Assembly: GCF_051401765.1 (NCBI RefSeq)
Contig: NW_027480422.1
Span: 20,974,001-21,038,000 of the forward strand
Source of the DNA: Calliopsis andreniformis
Lineage: Eukaryota > Arthropoda > Insecta > Hymenoptera > Andrenidae
Length of the DNA: 64,000 nucleotides
Direction of reading: 5' to 3'
Positions 23,761-37,428 of the stretch are shown here, one piece after another. Numbering within the stretch: position 1 is the stretch's first letter; each line of letters opens with the position of its first letter. The notes beneath the pieces were generated by a model. The model saw only the letters and a program-made list of their open reading frames with translations, did not search any database and had not been told where the DNA came from. A program made the translations under genes and the position numbers.

Positions 23761-26700
23761 AAGCTTCGGGCGTTGACTTCTAACGCCCTAACTATTCCGT
23801 CTGGTGGAGCAACGCCCTAGAGTGAAGCCTAGGTTTCCCGGAACGTAGAAATGACCATTACCTTCACACTGATTGCAATTATCCATTTTATACGACGGAA
23901 AAACTATTGTATTTTTATTGTATTTTATGCTTCGGGCGTTGACTTCTAAGGCCCTAACTATTCGATCTGGTGGAGCAACGCCCTAGGGTCAAGCCTAGGT
24001 TGCCAGGAACGTAGAAATGACCATTACCTTCACACTGGTTGCAGTTATTCCTGTTATACAATGGAAAAACTGTTGTATTTATTCTGTATTTTATGCTTCG
24101 GGCGTTGACTTCTAAGGCCCTTACTATTGGATCTGGTGGAACAACGCCCTAGAGTGGAGCCTAGGTTGCCCGTAACGTAGAAATGACCATTACCTTCACA
24201 CTGGTTGCAGTTATTCCTGTTATACGATGGAAAAACTGTTGTATTTTTATTGTATTATATGCTTCGGGCGTTGACTTCTCAGGCCCTAACTATTCGCTCT
24301 GATGCAGCAACGCCCTAGAGTGAATCCTAGGTTGAACGGAACGCAGAGATGACCATCTCATTCACACTGGTTGTAATTACTCCTGTAATGCGATGGAAAA
24401 ACTGTTGTATCTTTATTGTGTTTTATGCTTCTGTCGTTGACTTCTTAGGACCTGACCATTCGATCTGGTGGTGCAACGCCCTAGTGTGAAGCCTAGGTTG
24501 CCGGGAACGTAGAAATGACCATTACCTTCACACTGATTGCAATTATTCATTTTACACGATGGAAAAACTATTGTGTTTTTATTGTATTTTATGCTTCGGG
24601 CGTTGACTTCTAAGGACCTAACTATTCGCTCTGGTGGAGCAACGCCCTAGAGTCAAGCCTAGGTTGCCAGGAACGTAGAAATGACCATCACTTTCACACT
24701 GGTTGCAATTATTCGTGTTACACGAAGGAAAAACTGTTGTACTTGTTTTGTATTTTATGCTTCTGGCGTTAACTTCTAAGGCCCTAACAATTCGTTCTGG
24801 CGGAACATCGCCCTAGAGTGAAGCCTAGGTTGCTCGGAGCGTACAAATGACCATCACTTTCACACTGGTTGCAATTACTCCTGTTATACGATGGAAAAAC
24901 TGTTGTATCTTTATTGTATTTTATGCTTCGGTCGTTGGCTTCTAAGGCCCTAACTATTCGATCTGGTGGAGCAACGCCCTAGAGCCAAGCCTAGGTTGCC
25001 CGGAACCGAGATATGGCCATTACTTTCACACTGGATGCAATTATTCGTTTTATACGATGGAAAAAATGTTGTATTTATTCTGTATTTTATGCTTCGGGCG
25101 TTGACTTCTAAGGCCCTAACTATTCGATCTGGTGGAGCAACGCCTCAGAGTTATATCTAGAATGGCCGGAACGTAGAAATGGCCGTCACTTTCACACTGG
25201 TTGCAATTATTCGCATTATACGATGGAACAGCTGTTGTATTTATATTGTGTTTTATGCTTCTGGCAATGACTTCTTAGGCCCTAGCTATTCGATCTGGTG
25301 GAGCAACACCCTAGAGTGAAGCCTAGGTTGCCCGGAACCTAGAAGTGACTACCACTTCCCCACTGGTTGCAATTATTCGTGTTATACGATGGAAAAACCG
25401 TTGCATTTTCATTGTATTTTATGCTTCGGGCGTTGACTTCTAAGGCCCTACCTATTCCATCTGGTGGAGCAACGCCCTAGAGTGAAGCCTAGGCTGCCCG
25501 GAACGTAGAAATGACCATAATTTTCACATCGGTTGCAATTATTCGTTTTATACGATGGAAAAACTGTTGCATTTGTTTTGTATTTTACGCTTCTGGCGTT
25601 GACATCTAAGGCCCTAACAATTCGTTCTGGCGGAACAACGCCCTAGAGTGAAGCCTAGGTTGCCCGGAACGTAGAAATGGCCATCACTTTCACTCTGGTT
25701 GCAATTACTCCTGTTATACGATGGAAAAACTGTTGTATCTTTATTGTATTTTATGGTTCGGGCGTTGACTTCTAAGGCCCTAGCTATTCGATCTGGTGGA
25801 GCAACACCCTAGAGTGAAGCCTAGGTTGCCCGGAACCTAGAAGTGACTACCACTTCCCCACTGGTTGCAATTATTCGTGTTATACGATGGAAAAACCGTT
25901 GCATTTTCATTGTATTTTATGCTTCGGGCGTTGACTTCTAAGGCCCTACCTATTCCATCTGTTGGAGCAACGCCCTAGAGTGAAGCCTAGGCTGCCCGGA
26001 ACGTAGAAATGACCATAATTTTCACATCGGTTGCAATTATTCGTTTTATACGATGGAAAAACTGTTGCATTTGTTTTGTATTTTACGCTTCTGGCGTTGA
26101 CATCTAAGGCCCTAACAATTCGTTCTGGCGGAACAACGCCCTAGAGTGAAGCCTAGGTTGCTCGGAACGTAGAAATGACCATCACTTTCACACTGGTTGC
26201 AATTACTCCTGTTATACGATGGAAAAACTGTTGTATCTTTATTGTATTTTATGCTTCGGTCGTTGGCTTCTAAGGCCCTAACTATTCGATCTGGTGGAGC
26301 AACGCCCTAGAGCCAAGCCTAGGTTGCCCGGAACCTAGATATGGCCATTACTTTCACACTGGATGCAATTATTCGTTTTATACGATGGAAAAACTGTTGT
26401 ATTTATTCTGTATTTTATGCTTCGGGCGTTGACTTCTAAGGCCCTAACTATTCGATCTGGTGGAGCAACGCCTCAGAGTTATATCTAGAATGGCCGGAAC
26501 GTAGAAATGGCCGTCACTTTCACACTGGTTGCAATTATTCGCATTATACGATGGAACAGCTGTTGTATTTATATTGTGTTTTATGCTTCTGGCAATGACT
26601 TCTTAGGCCCTAGCTATTCGATCTGGTGGAGCAACACCCTAGAGTAAGGCCTAGGTTGCCCGGAACCTAGAAGTGACTACTACTTCCACACTGGTTGCAA

Positions 26701-27910
26701 TTATTCGTGTTATACGATGGAAAAACCGTTGCATTTTCATTGTATTTTATGCTTCGGGCGTTGACTTCTCAGGCCCTAACTATTCGCTCTGATGCAGCAA
26801 CGACCTAGAGTGAATCCTAGGTTGAGCGGAACGCAGAGATGACCATCACATTCACACTGATGGCAATTACTCATTCTATACGATGGAAAGACTGTTGTAT
26901 TTTTATTGTATTTTATGCTCCGGGCGTAGACTTCTAGGGCCCTATCTATTCGATTTGGTAGAGCAACACCCTACAGTGAAGCCTAGGTTGCCTGGAACGT
27001 AGAAATGGCCATAATTTTCACATCGGTTGCAATTATTCGTTTTATACGATGGAAAAACTGTTGCATTTGTTTTGTATTTTACGCTTCCGGCGTTGACTTC
27101 TAAGGCCCTAACAATTCGTTTTGGCGGAACAACGCCCTAGAGTGAAGCCTAGGTTGCCCGGAACGTAGAAATGACCATCACTTTCACACTGGTTGCAATT
27201 ACTCCTGTTATACGATGGAAAAACTGCTGTATCTTTATTGTATTTTATGCTTCGGGCGTTGACTTCTAGGGCCCTAACTATTCGTTCTGGTGGAGCAACG
27301 CCCTAGAGTGAAGCCTAGGTTACCCGGAACGTAGAAATAACCATTACCTTCACACTGGTTGCAGGTATTCCTATTATACGATGGAAAAACTGTTGTATTT
27401 TTATTGTATTATATGCTTCGGCCGTTGACTTCTCATGCCCTAACTATTCGATCTGATGCAGCAACGCCCTAGAGTGAATCCTAGGTTGAACGGAACGCAG
27501 AGATGACCATCACCTTCACACTGGTTGCAGTTATTCCTGTTATATGATGGAAAAACTGTTGTATTCTTATTGTATTTTATGCACCTGGTGTTGACTTCCT
27601 AGGCCCTAGCTATTCGATCTGGTGGAGCAACGCCTCTGAGTTATATCTAGGATGGCCGGAACGTAGAAATGGCCGTCACTTTCACACTGGTTGCAATTAT
27701 TCGCTTTATACGATGCAACAGCTGATGTATTTATATTGTGTTTTATGCTTCTGGCGATGACTTCTTAGGCCCTATCTATTCGATCTGGTGGAGCAACACC
27801 CTAGAGTGAAGCCTAGGTTGCCCGGAACCTAGAAGTGACTATCACTTTCACACTGGTTGCAATTATTCGTGTTATACGATGGAAAAACCGTAGCATTTTC
27901 ATTGTATTTT
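23761..27910. repeat. 25-mer unit 1 (HindIII phase)
   Basis: One complete 4150-bp unit counted from AAGCTT to the next AAGCTT. It holds 25 monomers of distinct types. Notable members are the dyad monomer (24712), the GTACAAATGA monomer (24841), two monomers with ACCACTTCCC (25351 and 25849), and the CCGGGCGTAGAC monomer near 26.92 kb. I saw no second AAGCTT within it. Confidence 0.85.
25277..26158. repeat. Three-monomer (498-bp) internal repeat inside the 25-mer
   Basis: Sequence from 25277 to about 25660 recurs from 25775 to about 26158. ACCACTTCCC is at 25351 and 25849, each followed by CCTACCTATTCC and GACATCTAAGG monomers. After that the copies differ (GCCCGG and ACTCTGG in the first, GCTCGG in the second). 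The junction at 25775 lies in AGGCCCTA. It joins the TATGGTTCGGG monomer to the start of a related run, an exchange that helped create the 25-mer from the older 38-mer. Copies are at +4150 and +8300. Confidence 0.75.
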
Positions 27911-30900
27911 AAGCTTCGGGCGTTGACTTCTAACGCCCTAACTATTCCGTCTGGTGGAGCAACGCCCTAGAGTGAAGCCTAGGTTTCCCGGTACGTAGAA
28001 ATGACCATTACCTTCACACTGATTGCAATTATCCATTTTATACGACGGAAAAACTATTGTATTTTTATTGTATTTTATGCTTCGGGCGTTGACTTCTAAG
28101 GCCCTAACTATTCGATCTGGTGGAGCAACGCCCTAGGGTCAAGCCTAGGTTGCCAGGAACGTAGAAATGACCATTACCTTCACACTGGTTGCAGTTATTC
28201 CTGTTATACAATGGAAAAACTGTTGTATTTATTCTGTATTTTATGCTTCGGGCGTTGACTTCTAAGGCCCTTACTATTGGATCTGGTGGAACAACGCCCT
28301 AGAGTGGAGCCTAGGTTGCCCGTAACGTAGAAATGACCATTACCTTCACACTGGTTGCAGTTATTCCTGTTATACGATGGAAAAACTGTTGTATTTTTAT
28401 TGTATTATATGCTTCGGGCGTTGACTTCTCAGGCCCTAACTATTCGCTCTGATGCAGCAACGCCCTAGAGTGAATCCTAGGTTGAACGGAACGCAGAGAT
28501 GACCATCTCATTCACACTGGTTGTAATTACTCCTGTAATGCGATGGAAAAACTGTTGTATCTTTATTGTGTTTTATGCTTCTGTCGTTGACTTCTTAGGA
28601 CCTGACCATTCGATCTGGTGGTGCAACGCCCTAGTGTGAAGCCTAGGTTGCCGGGAACGTAGAAATGACCATTACCTTCACACTGATTGCAATTATTCAT
28701 TTTACACGATGGAAAAACTATTGTGTTTTTATTGTATTTTATGCTTCGGGCGTTGACTTCTAAGGACCTAACTATTCGCTCTGGTGGAGCAACGCCCTAG
28801 AGTCAAGCCTAGGTTGCCAGGAACGTAGAAATGACCATCACTTTCACACTGGTTGCAATTATTCGTGTTACACGAAGGAAAAACTGTTGTACTTGTTTTG
28901 TATTTTATGCTTCTGGCGTTAACTTCTAAGGCCCTAACAATTCGTTCTGGCGGAACATCGCCCTAGAGTGAAGCCTAGGTTGCTCGGAGCGTACAAATGA
29001 CCATCACTTTCACACTGGTTGCAATTACTCCTGTTATACGATGGAAAAACTGTTGTATCTTTATTGTATTTTATGCTTCGGTCGTTGGCTTCTAAGGCCC
29101 TAACTATTCGATCTGGTGGAGCAACGCCCTAGAGCCAAGCCTAGGTTGCCCGGAACCGAGATATGGCCATTACTTTCACACTGGATGCAATTATTCGTTT
29201 TATACGATGGAAAAAATGTTGTATTTATTCTGTATTTTATGCTTCGGGCGTTGACTTCTAAGGCCCTAACTATTCGATCTGGTGGAGCAACGCCTCAGAG
29301 TTATATCTAGAATGGCCGGAACGTAGAAATGGCCGTCACTTTCACACTGGTTGCAATTATTCGCATTATACGATGGAACAGCTGTTGTATTTATATTGTG
29401 TTTTATGCTTCTGGCAATGACTTCTTAGGCCCTAGCTATTCGATCTGGTGGAGCAACACCCTAGAGTGAAGCCTAGGTTGCCCGGAACCTAGAAGTGACT
29501 ACCACTTCCCCACTGGTTGCAATTATTCGTGTTATACGATGGAAAAACCGTTGCATTTTCATTGTATTTTATGCTTCGGGCGTTGACTTCTAAGGCCCTA
29601 CCTATTCCATCTGGTGGAGCAACGCCCTAGAGTGAAGCCTAGGCTGCCCGGAACGTAGAAATGACCATAATTTTCACATCGGTTGCAATTATTCGTTTTA
29701 TACGATGGAAAAACTGTTGCATTTGTTTTGTATTTTACGCTTCTGGCGTTGACATCTAAGGCCCTAACAATTCGTTCTGGCGGAACAACGCCCTAGAGTG
29801 AAGCCTAGGTTGCCCGGAACGTAGAAATGGCCATCACTTTCACTCTGGTTGCAATTACTCCTGTTATACGATGGAAAAACTGTTGTATCTTTATTGTATT
29901 TTATGGTTCGGGCGTTGACTTCTAAGGCCCTAGCTATTCGATCTGGTGGAGCAACACCCTAGAGTGAAGCCTAGGTTGCCCGGAACCTAGAAGTGACTAC
30001 CACTTCCCCACTGGTTGCAATTATTCGTGTTATACGATGGAAAAACCGTTGCATTTTCATTGTATTTTATGCTTCGGGCGTTGACTTCTAAGGCCCTACC
30101 TATTCCATCTGTTGGAGCAACGCCCTAGAGTGAAGCCTAGGCTGCCCGGAACGTAGAAATGACCATAATTTTCACATCGGTTGCAATTATTCGTTTTATA
30201 CGATGGAAAAACTGTTGCATTTGTTTTGTATTTTACGCTTCTGGCGTTGACATCTAAGGCCCTAACAATTCGTTCTGGCGGAACAACGCCCTAGAGTGAA
30301 GCCTAGGTTGCTCGGAACGTAGAAATGACCATCACTTTCACACTGGTTGCAATTACTCCTGTTATACGATGGAAAAACTGTTGTATCTTTATTGTATTTT
30401 ATGCTTCGGTCGTTGGCTTCTAAGGCCCTAACTATTCGATCTGGTGGAGCAACGCCCTAGAGCCAAGCCTAGGTTGCCCGGAACCTAGATATGGCCATTA
30501 CTTTCACACTGGATGCAATTATTCGTTTTATACGATGGAAAAACTGTTGTATTTATTCTGTATTTTATGCTTCGGGCGTTGACTTCTAAGGCCCTAACTA
30601 TTCGATCTGGTGGAGCAACGCCTCAGAGTTATATCTAGAATGGCCGGAACGTAGAAATGGCCGTCACTTTCACACTGGTTGCAATTATTCGCATTATACG
30701 ATGGAACAGCTGTTGTATTTATATTGTGTTTTATGCTTCTGGCAATGACTTCTTAGGCCCTAGCTATTCGATCTGGTGGAGCAACACCCTAGAGTAAGGC
30801 CTAGGTTGCCCGGAACCTAGAAGTGACTACTACTTCCACACTGGTTGCAATTATTCGTGTTATACGATGGAAAAACCGTTGCATTTTCATTGTATTTTAT

Positions 30901-32060
30901 GCTTCGGGCGTTGACTTCTCAGGCCCTAACTATTCGCTCTGATGCAGCAACGACCTAGAGTGAATCCTAGGTTGAGCGGAACGCAGAGATGACCATCACA
31001 TTCACACTGATGGCAATTACTCATTCTATACGATGGAAAGACTGTTGTATTTTTATTGTATTTTATGCTCCGGGCGTAGACTTCTAGGGCCCTATCTATT
31101 CGATTTGGTAGAGCAACACCCTACAGTGAAGCCTAGGTTGCCTGGAACGTAGAAATGGCCATAATTTTCACATCGGTTGCAATTATTCGTTTTATACGAT
31201 GGAAAAACTGTTGCATTTGTTTTGTATTTTACGCTTCCGGCGTTGACTTCTAAGGCCCTAACAATTCGTTTTGGCGGAAAAACGCCCTAGAGTGAAGCCT
31301 AGGTTGCCCGGAACGTAGAAATGACCATCACTTTCACACTGGTTGCAATTACTCCTGTTATACGATGGAAAAACTGCTGTATCTTTATTGTATTTTATGC
31401 TTCGGGCGTTGACTTCTAGGGCCCTAACTATTCGTTCTGGTGGAGCAACGCCCTAGAGTGAAGCCTAGGTTACCCGGAACGTAGAAATAACCATTACCTT
31501 CACACTGGTTGCAGGTATTCCTATTATACGATGGAAAAACTGTTGTATTTTTATTGTATTATATGCTTCGGCCGTTGACTTCTCATGCCCTAACTATTCG
31601 ATCTGATGCAGCAACGCCCTAGAGTGAATCCTAGGTTGAACGGAACGCAGAGATGACCATCACCTTCACACTGGTTGCAGTTATTCCTGTTATATGATGG
31701 AAAAACTGTTGTATTCTTATTGTATTTTATGCACCTGGTGTTGACTTCCTAGGCCCTAGCTATTCGATCTGGTGGAGCAACGCCTCTGAGTTATATCTAG
31801 GATGGCCGGAACGTAGAAATGGCCGTCACTTTCACACTGGTTGCAATTATTCGCTTTATACGATGCAACAGCTGATGTATTTATATTGTGTTTTATGCTT
31901 CTGGCGATGACTTCTTAGGCCCTATCTATTCGATCTGGTGGAGCAACACCCTAGAGTGAAGCCTAGGTTGCCCGGAACCTAGAAGTGACTATCACTTTCA
32001 CACTGGTTGCAATTATTCGTGTTATACGATGGAAAAACCGTAGCATTTTCATTGTATTTT
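27911..32060. repeat. 25-mer unit 2 (HindIII phase)
   Basis: Second complete 4150-bp unit, in register with unit 1 throughout and almost identical. The GGAAAAACG change near 31278 is private to this unit. The CGGTACG change near 27990 is shared with the next two copies (32140 and 36290) but not with the copy at 23840, so the units have a visible order of descent. Confidence 0.85.
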
Positions 32061-35000
32061 AAGCTTCGGGCGTTGACTTCTAACGCCCTAACTATTCCGT
32101 CTGGTGGAGCAACGCCCTAGAGTGAAGCCTAGGTTTCCCGGTACGTAGAAATGACCATTACCTTCACACTGATTGCAATTATCCATTTTATACGACGGAA
32201 AAACTATTGTATTTTTATTGTATTTTATGCTTCGGGCGTTGACTTCTAAGGCCCTAACTATTCGATCTGGTGGAGCAACGCCCTAGGGTCAAGCCTAGGT
32301 TGCCAGGAACGTAGAAATGACCATTACCTTCACACTGGTTGCAGTTATTCCTGTTATACAATGGAAAAACTGTTGTATTTATTCTGTATTTTATGCTTCG
32401 GGCGTTGACTTCTAAGGCCCTTACTATTGGATCTGGTGGAACAACGCCCTAGAGTGGAGCCTAGGTTGCCCGTAACGTAGAAATGACCATTACCTTCACA
32501 CTGGTTGCAGTTATTCCTGTTATACGATGGAAAAACTGTTGTATTTTTATTGTATTATATGCTTCGGGCGTTGACTTCTCAGGCCCTAACTATTCGCTCT
32601 GATGCAGCAACGCCCTAGAGTGAATCCTAGGTTGAACGGAACGCAGAGATGACCATCTCATTCACACTGGTTGTAATTACTCCTGTAATGCGATGGAAAA
32701 ACTGTTGTATCTTTATTGTGTTTTATGCTTCTGTCGTTGACTTCTTAGGACCTGACCATTCGATCTGGTGGTGCAACGCCCTAGTGTGAAGCCTAGGTTG
32801 CCGGGAACGTAGAAATGACCATTACCTTCACACTGATTGCAATTATTCATTTTACACGATGGAAAAACTATTGTGTTTTTATTGTATTTTATGCTTCGGG
32901 CGTTGACTTCTAAGGACCTAACTATTCGCTCTGGTGGAGCAACGCCCTAGAGTCAAGCCTAGGTTGCCAGGAACGTAGAAATGACCATCACTTTCACACT
33001 GGTTGCAATTATTCGTGTTACACGAAGGAAAAACTGTTGTACTTGTTTTGTATTTTATGCTTCTGGCGTTAACTTCTAAGGCCCTAACAATTCGTTCTGG
33101 CGGAACATCGCCCTAGAGTGAAGCCTAGGTTGCTCGGAGCGTACAAATGACCATCACTTTCACACTGGTTGCAATTACTCCTGTTATACGATGGAAAAAC
33201 TGTTGTATCTTTATTGTATTTTATGCTTCGGTCGTTGGCTTCTAAGGCCCTAACTATTCGATCTGGTGGAGCAACGCCCTAGAGCCAAGCCTAGGTTGCC
33301 CGGAACCGAGATATGGCCATTACTTTCACACTGGATGCAATTATTCGTTTTATACGATGGAAAAAATGTTGTATTTATTCTGTATTTTATGCTTCGGGCG
33401 TTGACTTCTAAGGCCCTAACTATTCGATCTGGTGGAGCAACGCCTCAGAGTTATATCTAGAATGGCCGGAACGTAGAAATGGCCGTCACTTTCACACTGG
33501 TTGCAATTATTCGCATTATACGATGGAACAGCTGTTGTATTTATATTGTGTTTTATGCTTCTGGCAATGACTTCTTAGGCCCTAGCTATTCGATCTGGTG
33601 GAGCAACACCCTAGAGTGAAGCCTAGGTTGCCCGGAACCTAGAAGTGACTACCACTTCCCCACTGGTTGCAATTATTCGTGTTATACGATGGAAAAACCG
33701 TTGCATTTTCATTGTATTTTATGCTTCGGGCGTTGACTTCTAAGGCCCTACCTATTCCATCTGGTGGAGCAACGCCCTAGAGTGAAGCCTAGGCTGCCCG
33801 GAACGTAGAAATGACCATAATTTTCACATCGGTTGCAATTATTCGTTTTATACGATGGAAAAACTGTTGCATTTGTTTTGTATTTTACGCTTCTGGCGTT
33901 GACATCTAAGGCCCTAACAATTCGTTCTGGCGGAACAACGCCCTAGAGTGAAGCCTAGGTTGCCCGGAACGTAGAAATGGCCATCACTTTCACTCTGGTT
34001 GCAATTACTCCTGTTATACGATGGAAAAACTGTTGTATCTTTATTGTATTTTATGGTTCGGGCGTTGACTTCTAAGGCCCTAGCTATTCGATCTGGTGGA
34101 GCAACACCCTAGAGTGAAGCCTAGGTTGCCCGGAACCTAGAAGTGACTACCACTTCCCCACTGGTTGCAATTATTCGTGTTATACGATGGAAAAACCGTT
34201 GCATTTTCATTGTATTTTATGCTTCGGGCGTTGACTTCTAAGGCCCTACCTATTCCATCTGTTGGAGCAACGCCCTAGAGTGAAGCCTAGGCTGCCCGGA
34301 ACGTAGAAATGACCATAATTTTCACATCGGTTGCAATTATTCGTTTTATACGATGGAAAAACTGTTGCATTTGTTTTGTATTTTACGCTTCTGGCGTTGA
34401 CATCTAAGGCCCTAACAATTCGTTCTGGCGGAACAACGCCCTAGAGTGAAGCCTAGGTTGCTCGGAACGTAGAAATGACCATCACTTTCACACTGGTTGC
34501 AATTACTCCTGTTATACGATGGAAAAACTGTTGTATCTTTATTGTATTTTATGCTTCGGTCGTTGGCTTCTAAGGCCCTAACTATTCGATCTGGTGGAGC
34601 AACGCCCTAGAGCCAAGCCTAGGTTGCCCGGAACCTAGATATGGCCATTACTTTCACACTGGATGCAATTATTCGTTTTATACGATGGAAAAACTGTTGT
34701 ATTTATTCTGTATTTTATGCTTCGGGCGTTGACTTCTAAGGCCCTAACTATTCGATCTGGTGGAGCAACGCCTCAGAGTTATATCTAGAATGGCCGGAAC
34801 GTAGAAATGGCCGTCACTTTCACACTGGTTGCAATTATTCGCATTATACGATGGAACAGCTGTTGTATTTATATTGTGTTTTATGCTTCTGGCAATGACT
34901 TCTTAGGCCCTAGCTATTCGATCTGGTGGAGCAACACCCTAGAGTAAGGCCTAGGTTGCCCGGAACCTAGAAGTGACTACTACTTCCACACTGGTTGCAA

Positions 35001-36210
35001 TTATTCGTGTTATACGATGGAAAAACCGTTGCATTTTCATTGTATTTTATGCTTCGGGCGTTGACTTCTCAGGCCCTAACTATTCGCTCTGATGCAGCAA
35101 CGACCTAGAGTGAATCCTAGGTTGAGCGGAACGCAGAGATGACCATCACATTCACACTGATGGCAATTACTCATTCTATACGATGGAAAGACTGTTGTAT
35201 TTTTATTGTATTTTATGCTCCGGGCGTAGACTTCTAGGGCCCTATCTATTCGATTTGGTAGAGCAACACCCTACAGTGAAGCCTAGGTTGCCTGGAACGT
35301 AGAAATGGCCATAATTTTCACATCGGTTGCAATTATTCGTTTTATACGATGGAAAAACTGTTGCATTTGTTTTGTATTTTACGCTTCCGGCGTTGACTTC
35401 TAAGGCCCTAACAATTCGTTTTGGCGGAACAACGCCCTAGAGTGAAGCCTAGGTTGCCCGGAACGTAGAAATGACCATCACTTTCACACTGGTTGCAATT
35501 ACTCCTGTTATACGATGGAAAAACTGCTGTATCTTTATTGTATTTTATGCTTCGGGCGTTGACTTCTAGGGCCCTAACTATTCGTTCTGGTGGAGCAACG
35601 CCCTAGAGTGAAGCCTAGGTTACCCGGAACGTAGAAATAACCATTACCTTCACACTGGTTGCAGGTATTCCTATTATACGATGGAAAAACTGTTGTATTT
35701 TTATTGTATTATATGCTTCGGCCGTTGACTTCTCATGCCCTAACTATTCGATCTGATGCAGCAACGCCCTAGAGTGAATCCTAGGTTGAACGGAACGCAG
35801 AGATGACCATCACCTTCACACTGGTTGCAGTTATTCCTGTTATATGATGGAAAAACTGTTGTATTCTTATTGTATTTTATGCACCTGGTGTTGACTTCCT
35901 AGGCCCTAGCTATTCGATCTGGTGGAGCAACGCCTCTGAGTTATATCTAGGATGGCCGGAACGTAGAAATGGCCGTCACTTTCACACTGGTTGCAATTAT
36001 TCGCTTTATACGATGCAACAGCTGATGTATTTATATTGTGTTTTATGCTTCTGGCGATGACTTCTTAGGCCCTATCTATTCGATCTGGTGGAGCAACACC
36101 CTAGAGTGAAGCCTAGGTTGCCCGGAACCTAGAAGTGACTATCACTTTCACACTGGTTGCAATTATTCGTGTTATACGATGGAAAAACCGTAGCATTTTC
36201 ATTGTATTTT
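32061..36210. repeat. 25-mer unit 3 (HindIII phase)
   Basis: Third complete 4150-bp unit, with all markers in register (dyad at 33012, GTACAAATGA at 33141). It is followed by a partial fourth unit from 36211 that carries the TGGCAATT change near 37154 and stops at the junction 37390-37428. Confidence 0.85.
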
Positions 36211-37389
36211 AAGCTTCGGGCGTTGACTTCTAACGCCCTAACTATTCCGTCTGGTGGAGCAACGCCCTAGAGTGAAGCCTAGGTTTCCCGGTACGTAGAA
36301 ATGACCATTACCTTCACACTGATTGCAATTATCCATTTTATACGACGGAAAAACTATTGTATTTTTATTGTATTTTATGCTTCGGGCGTTGACTTCTAAG
36401 GCCCTAACTATTCGATCTGGTGGAGCAACGCCCTAGGGTCAAGCCTAGGTTGCCAGGAACGTAGAAATGACCATTACCTTCACACTGGTTGCAGTTATTC
36501 CTGTTATACAATGGAAAAACTGTTGTATTTATTCTGTATTTTATGCTTCGGGCGTTGACTTCTAAGGCCCTTACTATTGGATCTGGTGGAACAACGCCCT
36601 AGAGTGGAGCCTAGGTTGCCCGTAACGTAGAAATGACCATTACCTTCACACTGGTTGCAGTTATTCCTGTTATACGATGGAAAAACTGTTGTATTTTTAT
36701 TGTATTATATGCTTCGGGCGTTGACTTCTCAGGCCCTAACTATTCGCTCTGATGCAGCAACGCCCTAGAGTGAATCCTAGGTTGAACGGAACGCAGAGAT
36801 GACCATCTCATTCACACTGGTTGTAATTACTCCTGTAATGCGATGGAAAAACTGTTGTATCTTTATTGTGTTTTATGCTTCTGTCGTTGACTTCTTAGGA
36901 CCTGACCATTCGATCTGGTGGTGCAACGCCCTAGTGTGAAGCCTAGGTTGCCGGGAACGTAGAAATGACCATTACCTTCACACTGATTGCAATTATTCAT
37001 TTTACACGATGGAAAAACTATTGTGTTTTTATTGTATTTTATGCTTCGGGCGTTGACTTCTAAGGACCTAACTATTCGCTCTGGTGGAGCAACGCCCTAG
37101 AGTCAAGCCTAGGTTGCCAGGAACGTAGAAATGACCATCACTTTCACACTGGTGGCAATTATTCGTGTTACACGAAGGAAAAACTGTTGTACTTGTTTTG
37201 TATTTTATGCTTCTGGCGTTAACTTCTAAGGCCCTAACAATTCGTTCTGGCGGAACATCGCCCTAGAGTGAAGCCTAGGTTGCTCGGAGCGTACAAATGA
37301 CCATCACTTTCACACTGGTTGCAATTACTCCTGTTATACGATGGAAAAACTGTTGTATCTTTATTGTATTTTATGCTTCGGTCGTTGGC

Positions 37390-37428
37390 TTCTAAGGCCC
37401 TAACTATTCGATCTGGTGGAGCAACGCC
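37390..37428. other. Deletion junction ending the 25-mer block
   Basis: The monomer begins like the one at 33240 (GTCGTTGGCTTCTAAGG) and ends like the one at 33441 (CGCCTCAGAG), so exactly one monomer (166 bp) is missing. The two parents are identical over about 39 bases here, so the crossover lies somewhere in this interval. After it, sequence continues as in the 25-mer to about 38056 and then changes to another monomer order. Confidence 0.75.

Larger units (their letters stand above)
23617..37428. repeat. 25-monomer (4150-bp) higher-order repeat region, about 3.3 copies
   Basis: From the junction at 23617 everything recurs 4150 bp later until 37390-37428. Markers spaced by 4150 are GTACAAATGA at 24841, 28991, 33141 and 37291, the dyad at 24712, 28862, 33012 and 37162, and AAGCTT at 23761, 27911, 32061 and 36211. 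By eye the copies differ at only a few bases: GGAACAAC near 27128 against GGAAAAAC near 31278, CGGAACG near 23840 against CGGTACG near 27990, and TTGC against TGGC near 37154. This is the most homogeneous and presumably youngest part of the window. The right end is a clean one-monomer deletion. Confidence 0.9.
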
